Part shown: positions 1 through 11,294 of the stretch, one piece after another
Numbering within the stretch: position 1 is the first letter of the stretch
How the letters are laid out: every line of letters starts with the position of its first letter
DNA from: Brassica napus
Lineage: Eukaryota; Streptophyta; Magnoliopsida; Brassicales; Brassicaceae
Direction: 5' to 3'
Assembly (NCBI RefSeq): GCF_020379485.1
Contig: NC_063450.1
Coordinates: 49,752,681 to 49,816,680 of the forward strand
Length of the DNA stretch: 64,000 nucleotides
Program-made: the position numbers and the translations under genes
Notes under the pieces: model-generated
The model's input: the letters and a program-made list of their open reading frames with translations, nothing else
Told to the model about the DNA's origin: nothing
Databases searched by the model: none

Positions 1-189
1 ATAAATCATCTAAATGAATCTTATGTTTATTTTTTTATTTTCATTTTCATCCAAATGAGTTTAATAAACAAATTACCAAAATATCTTTGTGTTGATTTAA
101 TAATATATTTGATATTAATTTTAACTATATTACATTTAATTATTGAGTCTAATATATTTACATTATAATTATTTCAAAATTAACGAGTT
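1..189. other. AT-rich flank, no gene seen
   Basis: AT-rich sequence with no coding exon, RNA gene or clear transposon end. It leads into the minisatellite that follows. Confidence 0.5.
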
Positions 190-930
190 TTTTGTGGTTT
201 TGGCAGGAAAATAAGATTATTTTGGTTTTAGCGGGAAAACACATTTTTCGGTTTTGGCGGAAAAATATTTTTTTTTTTTTGGTTTTGGCGGAAAAGCGCG
301 TTTTTGCGGTTTTGGCGGGAAAATATGTTTTGTGGTTTTCGCAGGAAAACACATTTTTGCGATTTTCGCGGTTTTCGCGGAAAAATGAGATTTTCGGTTT
401 TGGTGGGAAAATGAAATTTTCGATTTTGGCGGAAAAACGAGATTTTGCGATTTTAGTGGGAATACGCGTTTTTGTGGTTTTTGTGGGAAAACGCGTTTTG
501 GCAGGAAAATACTTTTTTTTTTGTTTTGGTGGGAAAATGAAAACTTTCGGTTTTGGCGGAAAAACGTGATTTTGCAATTTTGGCGGAAAACACATTTTTG
601 CGGTTTTTGTGGGAAAATGCGTTTTTTAGGTTTTGGCGTGAAAACGCGTTTTTGCAATTTTGGCGGGAAAAACGAGATTTTGCAATTTTGGCGGGAAAAC
701 ACGTTTTTGCGATTTGGCAGAAATTTGCGTTTTGGGGTTTCGGCGTGAAAACATGTTTTTTGTGATTTTGGCCTGAAAACACGTTTTTGCATTTTTTGCG
801 GGAAAACACGTTTTTACAATTTTGGTGAAAAAACACGTTTTTACAATTTTAGCGGAAAAATATGTTTTTGGAGTTCTGGCGTGAAAAATTAATTTTTAGA
901 TTTTTGCGGGAAAACGTATTTTTGTAGTTT
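190..930. repeat. Minisatellite of E2F-like motifs
   Basis: Degenerate tandem array with a period of about 28-30 bp. The unit alternates a core like TTTTGGCGGGAAAA with a spacer like CACGTTTTTGCGG. The exact nine-mer TTTTGGCGG occurs at least eight times, and many more units carry one-base variants (GTGGGAAA, GCAGGAAA, GCGTGAAA). The core fits the plant E2F consensus TTTSSCGS. Open frames across the array on both strands are by-products of the low-complexity repeat (for example endless FPPK/FSAK peptides) and are not genes. Whether E2F binds here is inference. Confidence 0.85.
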
Positions 931-1077
931 TGTCAGTTTTCGCGTGTGACAAAATGATATTATGTTTAAATTTGTAATTTGTGAATTACATTAATGGCAT
1001 AATAGAGGTGATACTATTTTGAATGAATCATCTCCATTCAAATGATCGTTGAGTTGGACTTTAAAATTAAGCCTACA

Positions 1078-2308
1078 CTAGACCCTGATCCGCGCGCCAG
1101 CGCGGATTTGAATTTTCAGTTTTAATTATTTATTTTATTAAATGATGTATTTGTAATATTCGTTCATATTATATTAAGTAAATATTTTTTTTTTGCATCT
1201 TAAACTATCTATTATTTACGAATGTGTGATATCGTATAAAAAATATAAAAAATGAGTATAGAGTTAATTAAATAATTTTAAAAACAGAAATTTTTCTTTC
1301 GTGTGCGATATCATATAAATAATGATCCGCCCAGTTAACAAAAATCATGATTATTTTATGTGTAATATTTTTTTTGACCATTTCCTTAAAACTATATTAA
1401 ATTTTACATATTTTAATTAGAATATTTTTAATATCTTTACCTTTTTATTTGAAATGCAATTCAATATTTTTTTAACAATTATAACAAAATATTTTAAAAA
1501 TATTTTAGAATTTGTTTGAAAAATATGAAAATTACATTTTAAATTAAAATTATCCTAAAATATGAAGTTTTGATGTAAACGAAAACTCAAATTATGTCAA
1601 AAATAATGATATTCAATGATAATAACAATTTTAATTGATTATTTTTTAGAAAATACATTTACAAAAATATTGTTTGTAAGAAAATTCATTTATTTTTCAA
1701 ATATAAAATGAAAATATTATAATTAAATAATAAAAAATATAAATAAAAACCATAAATTTAGCAAATGACAATTGAGTTATATTATGCTAAAATTTTTTTT
1801 CTAACAATTTATCAAATGACAAATGAGTTATGAGCAAATAATACCATATAATTTTTTAAAAACATAGCCATTCTTAAATATTTTTTGAATAAATAATTAT
1901 TTTTAAATTTAATCAACTGAAAATAATATCCGTACAATTGTGTGAGTCAAATTCTAGTTTTATTGATGCATGTTATATATTAGTGTTGCATGTTTTAGGT
2001 AACATTTTAATGATGCATGTTTTTAAAAATCTCTATTATTAAAATTATTGCACGTAAGGATAACTCATGAGTTTTTTTGGTTGATTAAATGATTTTATGT
2101 CCAAATTTATTTAAAGATATTTCATTAAGGCAACTGAAAAAGACAAACAATAAAATATGATGTTTAAATTCATTTAAGCATATTTCATTAATATAATTGA
2201 AAAGACAAGTAATAAATTAGGCACTTTTATTTGTTTTAGGATATTCAATATAATTAATTAACGAAGTTAGAACATTTGAAAATGGCAATTCTCTTTTAAT
2301 AATACAGA
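1078..2308 (-). mobile_element. Non-autonomous Helitron (about 1.2 kb)
   Basis: Read on the minus strand, it begins with TC in TCTGTATTATTAAAAG (2308 downward), close to the crucifer Helitron start TCTATATTATTAAAA. It ends with a GC-rich hairpin (CCGCGC/GCGCGG, about 1090-1105) followed by CTAG at 1081-1078. The flanking bases are A before the 5' end and T after the 3' end, as expected for insertion between A and T. The interior is AT-rich with no Rep/helicase coding. The 5' end lies only about 220 bp upstream of the AP4M start codon. Confidence 0.8.
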
Positions 2309-2526
2309 TTTCGGAAAGTCACGCAGATGGCTCATCCTGATCGAGAAAATAAGGGGCCTGAACCTTCCAACTCGTGAACTGAAGAAGCTTTACGACAACG
2401 ACAGCAATCGGTGGAAACGTGGTCCACCCGACACACTCTATAGACACGAGACTGATCGGCGATCAGTAGACTTAAATCAAAATGAGCCGGTGAACATTTC
2501 GGAACTAACCGCTAAGGAAAAGGATG

Positions 2527-5269
2527 ATGATCTCTCAGTTCTTCGTCTTATCTCAGCGTGGAGATAACATCGTCTTCCGCGACTGTAACCTCTCTTTCTC
2601 TCTCACTCTCCCGATCTCATCCTCTCTGTTTCTCCCTGTTTTTTTGTGTTTTTTTTGTCCTTCAAAGTAAAGACTTTTCGTCAATGTTTCGAGTTTTGTT
2701 CCCCCTTTAAGCTTCTCTAACCTCATTGATCTGCTTGATCTACCAGCATTTCTTATGATTGTACGATCATTAGATATCTGAAACAGTTGGTATACATTCC
2801 TTGTAAAGCTAAGTTCTTTAGTTTTTTCCGGAGAAAGCCCATTAGATATTTCTTTGTATTTACTTGAAGAACCTTGTTTGTTTGAGCTAACTTGGTGTAT
2901 CAAACTAGAATTTTTGAAGATGTGTGGATCGTTTTCATTTGCTGCAGACCGAGCTGAGGTACCAAAAGGAAGTACAGAGACATTCTTCCGTAAAGTCAAG
3001 TTCTGGAAGGAGGATGGTAATGCAGAGGCGCCACCTATCTTTGTAGGTATCATCGTCCTCATAAGAGAAACCAAATTGCCAATCAAATTAAATGTTCTCT
3101 ACTGGTCTTGTAATGGTTTTATCTAACTTTCTTTTTTTTTTTTCCTTTTGTGCTTGATAGAATGTGGATGGTGTGAACTACTTCCATGTCAAGGTCGTTG
3201 GTCTTTATTTCGTTGCGACTACGAAGGTTAACGTGTCACCGTCTCTTGTCTTGGAGCTTCTACAAAGAATCGCCCGTGTTATTAAAGATTACCTTGGTGT
3301 TTTAAATGAAGATTCGTTCCGGAAAAATTTCGTGCTCGTGTATGAGTTACTCGATGAAGTCATTGTAAGTCTCATCATTAGAATGTATATTACCGCATAG
3401 TAGCAAATTTTACTATATATAAACCTATGATCTTTTTGATTAGGATTTTGGTTACGTGCAAACTACATCAACCGAGGTTTTGAAGGCCTATGTATTCAAC
3501 GAGCCAATTTTGATTGCTCCTGCACGCCTTCAACCTATTGATCCTGCTGCCATCTTCACAGTTAGATTTGATTTTTTTATTTTTATTTTCCCCGTTATGG
3601 TATATGTGACTGACCAGTGACTCCTTTGGATTAATGCTTATGCAGCAAGGAGCCAAAAGAATGCCTGGAGCAGCAGTTACAAAACCCGTTCTAGCTAATG
3701 ATCCTGGGGGTCGGAGAAGAGAGGAGATTTTTGTGGACATCATCGAGAAAATCAGTGTTACTTTCAGTTCAAGCGTGAGTAGCTGATGTGGCAGTCTCTA
3801 TCTACCTTACCACATCAAGCTATTTATTTATGCATATCAATGCTATGTAGGGTTATATACTGACATCTGAGATTGATGGCACCATTCAAATGAAGAGTTA
3901 TCTTTCTGGTAATCCGGAAATTCGTTTAGCTCTTAATGAAGACCTTAACATAGGAAGAGGAGGAGGAGGAGTATCTGTATATGGTATTTCTCATTTCACC
4001 CCCTTTGAATCAACATTTATTTTGCCTCTTTGGGGCACATCTTTATCAACTTCATATACGTAAGGTGTGTTTGATCTTGAATTACGATCTAATAGTTGGT
4101 AACGTCACTAGTGAAGTATAATTTGGTTCTTTTGTTGCAGATTATAGGAGTTCTTCAGGTTCAGGGGTGATACTTGATGACTGTAACTTTCATGAGTCTG
4201 TTCGCCTTAATAGCTTCGATTCAGATAGAACTCTGTCCCTTGTGAGCTTTAATTTTTTTTTACTACTGATTAACATCTTGTCATAACATGTTGTTTTGCA
4301 CTTTAAACTCTTGTTATGTTTTCAGGTTCCACCAGATGGTGAGTTTCCAGTGATGAATTACCGTATGACACAGGAGTTCAGGCCTCCTTTTCATGTTAAT
4401 ACCTTGATTGAAGAGGCCGGACGCCTTAAGGTGCAGTTCTATATAATTTTCTTAATTACTATATAAATCTTTATCCAAGTGCTTAAGTCGTATATTCCTG
4501 CTTGCTGGAAAATTTAGGCTGAAGTGATAATTAAAATACGAGCCGAGTTCCCTTCAGACATAATTGCAAACACGATTGCTGTTCAGATGCCATTGCCAAA
4601 TTATACTTGCAGGTACTTAGCTTTTTGGTTGGTAACAAACGTTAAAATTCATTTTCATTTATGTTAGAATCCTACAAGAGATAGATGTTTGTTGGGACAG
4701 GGCTAGTTTTGAGTTAGAACATGATGCGGTTGGACAGAAGACAGATTTCAAGGAAACCAGCAAAATGCTTGAATGGAGTTTGAAAAAGGCAAGTCTTGAA
4801 TTCTCTAGCTCACTTATATAGTATGGTTGTGCTTACGTTAGCTAACTGTCGTGTTTTAGATTGTTGGCGGGGCTGAACATACACTGCGTGCCAAGCTGAC
4901 ATTTTCTCAGGAATTTCATGGTGACCCTCTTAAGACGAAAGAGTTTTCCTTATTTCTCTATTAGAGACAGATAGAGAGCACTACTGATATAATTATCATT
5001 ACGTTGTAAGGTAATATCACAAAGGAAGCTGGACCTGTCAGCATGACGTTCACGATACCCATGTACAATGTTTCAAAACTTCAGGTCAGTAAAATGTTGA
5101 CTGCTACCTTCTTGTATTACTATTAACCGTCCTCCTCAATCACCTGTTGTAATGAATTATGTGATTACAGGTCAAATACTTGCAGATAGCAAAGAAATCA
5201 AGTAGTTACAATCCATATCGTTGGGTGAGGTATGTGACGCAGGCCAATTCGTACGTGGCTCGGATATGA
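2527..5269 (+). CDS. AP4M: AP-4 adaptor complex mu subunit
   Basis: Medium subunit of the AP-4 adaptor, which sorts cargo at the trans-Golgi network towards vacuoles. I can join 13 exons: 2527-2584, 2948-3042, 3161-3364, 3444-3560, 3646-3774, 3851-3983, 4141-4241, 4326-4430, 4518-4612, 4701-4788, 4860-4920, 5011-5084, 5171-5269. They total 1359 nt, or 452 residues, the usual size of plant AP4M. The N-terminal longin-like part (MISQFFVLSQRGDNIVF, then YRAEVPKGSTETFFRKVKFW) is followed by the mu-homology domain from about residue 190 and ends ...YVAR I. Intron 10 starts with GC (4789) instead of GT. The start is the first ATG of the conserved MISQFF peptide. A Helitron sits just upstream, which may have replaced part of the promoter. 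UBP16 converges on its 3' end. Confidence 0.95.
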
Positions 5270-5688
5270 CCAACTTTGAGATAATGTTTGTCACTTTGTA
5301 TGTCTCCTAAGTACTTTCTATTTTCTTCTCGAGAGTGTGTTCATTTTTCAAGTCAATACTTGTTCTGAGTTCTACGGTGGGTGCCCCTGATGATCTCTTT
5401 TCATGAAATCCGCAGAACTGAATAATATAGTGTTATAATGTTTTAATACGCTTGTGTGCACTATTAGATTAGCTTTATTGATGGTTAATACAAGAATCAA
5501 AACACCTTATTAACAAAAGTAAGTTCCGTTCCCTTCAATTACGGTTATACTATTTTCATGGACAAAATCTCTCTTCCCCACTGTACACTACTATATATAC
5601 TTCAGTAACCACTTTTACCAACCCTAAAAGGTTCTACTACTTTGACTTAATTGGGCCTCTGGACAAAAAATCATCGTTTCCCTTACCT
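5270..5688. other. Convergent 3' region, AP4M/UBP16
   Basis: About 420 bp between two converging genes. It holds the presumed 3' UTRs and polyadenylation signals of both. I see no further coding sequence or repeat. Confidence 0.5.
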
Positions 5689-8600
5689 CTATCTTCCCAA
5701 GGACACGCGATGTCTCGAGTTTCTGCAAGTTTCTTGAGAAGAACGACTCGAGTCCCCTAGCCGCGAATGCCTTGTGAAAGGAGGAGAAGACGAGGAAGAT
5801 GATGATGTCGGAGAGGGAGCCTCGGACTGTCCATGAGCCCGTCCTTGATTATCTCCAAAAATGAAATCAGCAAAGTCGTCCATGCTTGTACTGTCCGTGC
5901 TACAAGAGCATTCATCTGAGGTGCTGTCAAAGAGAGAAGAACTGTCACTCGACGAGTCCTCTTCCAAAATTCTCTGCAGCCTCTGGAAGCTGGAGTAAAA
6001 CGACTGTATATTCCCAGGTCGATCACCACCAGGAGTGTTGGAAGACAACACATGACTTGCAGTAGACACAGACCGTGACACAGTAGTCTTAGGTACCGGC
6101 ACACTGCCTTTTTTATTGGATGCTTCAGATTTGTTACATACTACCAATCTTGGTGGCATTGGAGAGCACCTGTATCCAGTTCATTTGAATATATAACATA
6201 AGTAACCAGATCAAACATAATCCACAATCTTAAAGAGACTGATAGATGAGTTATTATTGTAAAATATTATTTACCTTTCGTAGAACAACATATACGCTCC
6301 CTTTGTCAATACCCTTTCAACATCAGACGTTACTACCTGAAGATAATCACAACAGAAGAATTAAACTTAGAAAATTTTATTCAAATGTAACAATATTCAA
6401 AACAGAGCTTACTTAGAAACTAATTCACAACTCTTACCGTGCTATCATCAGCTTTGTACCACTTGTTTTGACTGTTTCTAACATAGCACACGTAGTGACC
6501 AGAAAATGCTGCATTCATTGTATCCAAGTGAACAATAACTCCATAGAGTTTGTAGTCATGTGATTTTTCACTTCCACCGCTGACATATGGAGTCAAATCT
6601 AGATTTTCTGGAAACCTAATCAACTTATTTAGCTTCCCGAATTTTCCTGACTGCAAGAAGTTTCCTAAAATTGTGAGCTAACAAACAAAAAAAACACAGA
6701 TGGACCCAACATAACAACCCGTGTCTCCGCTGAAGATATTATTTACCTGGAATCGTTTTAGTGCAATTGTAAGGACATTCGGAGGCTCTGTGATTTTCAG
6801 TTTCTTTTTGGCTCTCTCATAGGACTTACACCTGCTCACACAAAGAAAAAAAAAAGCTTAGCTTCGATCAGCTTTTGAATGTAAATCCTACTACCAGAAT
6901 CGGATAAGAGGTTGCAGTTGATTGGTTAGAACTAGTAGGCAAATACACGACCATGAATGTACTAGATATAACTTTGACTTGAAATGCCTCAAGGAACTGT
7001 ATCAAACGACCATAAGAAGTTCATCACATGGAAAGGAAACGCTGACAGACCTGCCACATTTATATTTGTTTTCTCCATCCAATATTTCAGTTCTTGTAAA
7101 TCGACGCAAAGCCTCCTCCAATGTGCTGATATCACCATCAATCTCAACTGTCAGATCCATCATTTTCTCAAGCCGCTCAGATTTTTCTTGACATTTCATG
7201 CATTTAATCTATTGTTTTACAAGTAAAAACAAACGATCAGCACTACTAGTTCCTCAAAAACAATGTATAATGCGGCAAATACAAATCTAATAGTTAGCAG
7301 CACCTTTGATCGGAGGTATCCACCGAATGTCAAACCAATGAGAGTAGTATCTTCTAATTTCTTAGTCTTTGGCATATCGTATCCAGATGCCTTAATGCAC
7401 ACAGACTGCATTGTGTCGACAACAAACCTGCAAAAGGCAAGAAAAAATGGGAAGGGAAAATGAAATCAAAACAAGTTCTTCCAGTTGTAATATACAGATA
7501 ATGCATTAAAGTTTATTTGATAGGCGAAATGTCAGTTCACCTAAGGAATTCATGCGCATCTTCTTGCTTGCCATTCCCAAGACGGATTCCAATACTCTGC
7601 AGCTGTGATAGCAACCCATTAGGGGACAGTGAAGACTTCCCTTCTTTTGCCTTTAAGACCAGCTTCTCAAACCCACAGGTGAAGCACTGTTCTTTGTTTG
7701 GACCTAACGGTTAAATGAACTATTAAGAGCTTGATATAACAATGATAACTAAACATCAAATGAGCAACATATATCACATAGAAAAGAAAAGAAAAGAAAA
7801 GAGAACAGAACCAGAGACGCACATGTTCTAGAATGGAGTTGTTGGAGGAAGTATGTGGTCAGAGGAGCAGTGAACATCAGGCATTGGAAGACAACATTAG
7901 CAAAGCAGCTGCACGAAAAGAAGAACTTTTTTCCATCAGCAAGTGTGAGCTACAAATTATAGTTCTTTTTACAACAGAAGATGAAGATTACAACAGAGAC
8001 AAAAGAACATACACTTCTTCAGAAAGCATTATTCCCAGACTAAAAAGACTATGAGAAGAGAAACTGGGGTTACCTATTGCCACAATTGATGAGGCCACAA
8101 GGCTGGAACTCAATTTTACTTGTATACAGCTTAGAAAATAATTCATATGAAAAGAGCCCCTGCATACACACAAACGAATTGATAAGAACAAATAGCTGTC
8201 TTGATTTGTTGATGTAGGAAATAAGTATTGCAGAATGATGATAGTATCACAGAGCGCAGTGATAACCTTATGACTATGGTTTCCTGCTATCTCATTCTCA
8301 GCTAATGACTTCGGTCTAGTCCACTGGTCTACAGCTTTCAGTAGCGACGCCTTCATGCCACTTCTTCCATTTAGAGAATTTATAGGGTGAACGGCAACCC
8401 CATTCTGTTTCTGATGGTCAAGAACTCTCCCAGATTTTGCACCTAGAGCAGAATGTTTCATAGCATCAGCACACTCCCTAGTATCTGAGGCCTTGGATGA
8501 CAAACGTTGGACTTCCCCAACCTTCATAGGGGCCAACATAAAGCCGCTTCCAGCACTGGTGCTCTTTGACTTCTGAAGTGTCACAGTGGATAAAACAGTG

Positions 8601-10216
8601 GGATTCAAATGACTCGGCGCATCAAGAGAAGAGGATCTTGGTAAAGAAATTTCAGCTTCATCAGATCTTTTGGCAATTCTTTCTTTTAAATTTACTCCAC
8701 CAGAAAATTTACGAGTCCCTAAAGCAGCCCTAGTAGTTTCTTCTGAATTTTTATTCTTATGAGAAACTTCAGCAGCTGAGATGTCCCTAGAGGAGCCAAG
8801 TGATAAATGCAGAGAAGATTTACCAGGTTCACCAGATTTAGAACCATCACAATTCTCAGTTACACGTTCTACTGATCCAAGAGCAGTACCCCAAAAATCA
8901 GATGACTTCATAAGAGACGGATCAGCTGATCGTGGATGCCCATCCGTACCTACCGAAGAGACTAAGCTACTTGATTGGCTCGGTTTCTGCCCCGCATCGC
9001 CCCCAGGTTTATTCAGACTCAACTTAGGTAACTTAGCAAGGTCATTTGCAGACTCAACCAACTGCACAAATTTAGGAGACAACGGTTTGGATTTCACATC
9101 ATCAATATTGCTGAAACAGGTCTCCTCTGACTCTACAGAAACATGAGCATCACGTGGAGGCTCTGATATCTCGGAATCAGATGAACTGGAGCTCTCACAA
9201 AAAGAAATATCATCATCACCAGAGTCATTACGAGGGGAAGAGGAGAAGCCAGAAAAGGATGATCCAGATGTTTCCGCAACGGAAACAGCTTCTTCCTTAT
9301 CCATAAGTTCATCTTTGTTGTCTGCACTTTCTCCACCCCCATCTTCAGGAGATGAGACAGGATTAGAGAGTATTGCTTCCCTGACTTGTACAGTAGTAGC
9401 CTGTTCTGTATGCAGCAATAGAGTTTCATCAGGAGTAAGCCCTTCATTTCCTTCTCTGAACTTCAAATCACAGTCACTTTTCTCATCATCTGTATTATAT
9501 AAGACTGAAGCAGGATGACATTCATCTCTGTGACCTTGCCGCCAGTGGATAATTTGACATTTCCCGGAACTGAAATTAAAAAAAAAAAAAAAAGTATCAG
9601 ATGTAACAAACAATACTAAGACATACATGTAAGGACAAATGGAAAAAGCTTAAGACACAATGTAAAAAGCTAGATAACTGACGTAAATTTATTATCAACA
9701 GAACACTTTCTCCATTAATTACGCATTATATTATCCCGACATAGAAAAATCAAAACACTTTACTGAAAAGATAACAGAGATGCACTATGAGTACTGCTAA
9801 AGTTACAAAAAACTACAACTCATTCTTCCCTTCTAACTACTCCAATTCACCACATCTCACCAGAGAATGAAATGCAAAAATCAAAATTTAAGATCATACA
9901 AGGGCCAACACAAAGCGATAGGATATCTAGCATACCAATAGCGAACGGCTTTGCAGCGAGAGCAACGAGTAGAGGCAGGAGAATAGCACACAGGACACTG
10001 GAAGCTATTAGGGACATAAACCGAAGAGAACTCGACGGAGGACTCTAGCTCAGCTCTAGCAGCCTCCTCTGACGCATGGATAAGAAGTCTCCGAATCTCC
10101 TCCCTTCTCAGAGCAGCCAGCCTCCATTTCCGCCTAACAACGAAGGCGACTACAGGTAGAACAAGAGAGATCAAAAGGAATAGACTTGAAAGCCCGAGAT
10201 CCAGAACTATGAGCAT
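5689..10216 (-). CDS. UBP16: Ubiquitin-specific protease 16 with MYND finger
   Basis: Deubiquitinating cysteine protease. Eleven exons (minus order): 9936-10216, 8267-9569, 8074-8159, 7823-7908, 7541-7703, 7304-7427, 7051-7208, 6747-6831, 6438-6650, 6275-6336, 5689-6169. They total 3042 nt, or 1013 residues, close to Arabidopsis UBP16. Order of parts: an N-terminal hydrophobic anchor (about residues 5-28); a MYND zinc finger (CPVC...CSRC...YCSGKC...HWRQGH) split by intron 1; a long Ser-rich linker; then the USP domain. The Cys box (GLINCGNS-CFANVVFQCL) spans introns 2-3, and the His box is GHYVCYVRN with a downstream DDST. The tail is Ser/Asp-rich. The exon 4 donor is placed at GTGCGT because only that junction restores the conserved HSRTC-PNKEQCFTC reading. 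In Arabidopsis this protein acts in salt tolerance by stabilising serine hydroxymethyltransferase. Confidence 0.95.
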
Positions 10217-10991
10217 TTATCCTCCCCACCAGATGCACAAAACAATCGGAGCTCCGAATCAGACCACAAACCATAGATTTCGCCGCCGAGTTGGTCGGAA
10301 AGGAGGTTACTTTAGGAATCAGAAAACGAGATTTGGCATGCAGAGAGATCAGAAGATCGTTTACAGTTGAATCCGCTGGTGGGTAAGCTTCCAAATGATG
10401 ATGACCCAGTAACAATCGAAGATCAAAACCCTCGAGAGCCCAAGTTGATTGGTTCTCTGAAAATGTGAAAAATCAAGTCTTTCTGGGTTAGGGTATGGAA
10501 CAAAGCAAGGAAGGAAGGAAGATAGAAAAGTGAATAGAGATTCTTCGGTAGAAGGAGGAAGAAATTAGCAAGAATATTGCTTTTTTTTTTTTATTTATTA
10601 CCTGGTATACTATTTTTCCTTGTTTCTTTTTACCGCCAACAGAAATTGATTTTTTATTTTAATAATGTGCCGTCAAGACCAGGAAGTCTATTAATTTATT
10701 TAGACAATTTTTTCAGGTGATGCTTTTCCTCTTTTTTTTATATTGGATAAAAATAACAGTTCAACGATGATAATGGTTTTTAAAATATGGTGGTTCCTTT
10801 CACGCATATGGAAGGGTGAAAAACGCTTTATACTTATCCTCTTACCAGTTGAACAAAAAAAAAAAAAAAAAAAAAAACTTATCCTCTTACCATTTCTCAA
10901 CTCTCTAGAGTATACATGGAGAAGACAATTAATTTAATAACATGAAGAGTTGGAATGAAGCCTGTTAAGACGTAACCTCCCTTTTTGCTAA
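10217..10991. other. UBP16 upstream region
   Basis: Presumed promoter and 5' UTR of UBP16, then AT-rich DNA. A phrase like CTTATCCTCTTACCA is present twice (about 10833 and 10877), separated by a run of about 20 A. No gene is visible. Confidence 0.4.
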
Positions 10992-11126
10992 AGTGGTAAG
11001 AGATTGATTATTGGAAGGTTATTAACGGGGAATTCTTAGCGGAATATAAGAACCTGTCTCTTAAGTTTTAACTAAAAAAACTAAGAACCGGCTCTTAAAT
11101 AAGAGTTTTAAGAAACGGTTCTTAGT

Positions 11127-11148
11127 TTTTTTTTTTTTTTTTTTTTTT
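11127..11148. repeat. Poly(T) tract
   Basis: A run of about 22 T downstream of the DUF4283 ORF, or poly(A) on the ORF strand. It lies inside the TIR element. It could be the remnant of a retroposed gene tail or simple slippage. Confidence 0.5.
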
Positions 11149-11294
11149 TAATTATTATTATCATAAAAGTTAAGAACTACAACCGAAATTATAGAGTGTT
11201 GGAAAAGCGATTACAACAGAAAAAGTTCATATAATAAACGAGAGAAACAATCGGAAGCCAATCCTGGTCGGCTAATGATAAGCAATCGAAATGT

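Noticed and set aside
158..836. Several long overlapping frames on both strands with FPPK/FSAK-like or FWRK/LAGK-like peptides
   Set aside because: They are translations of a 28-30 bp minisatellite; all frames are low complexity and no start or splice context supports a gene.
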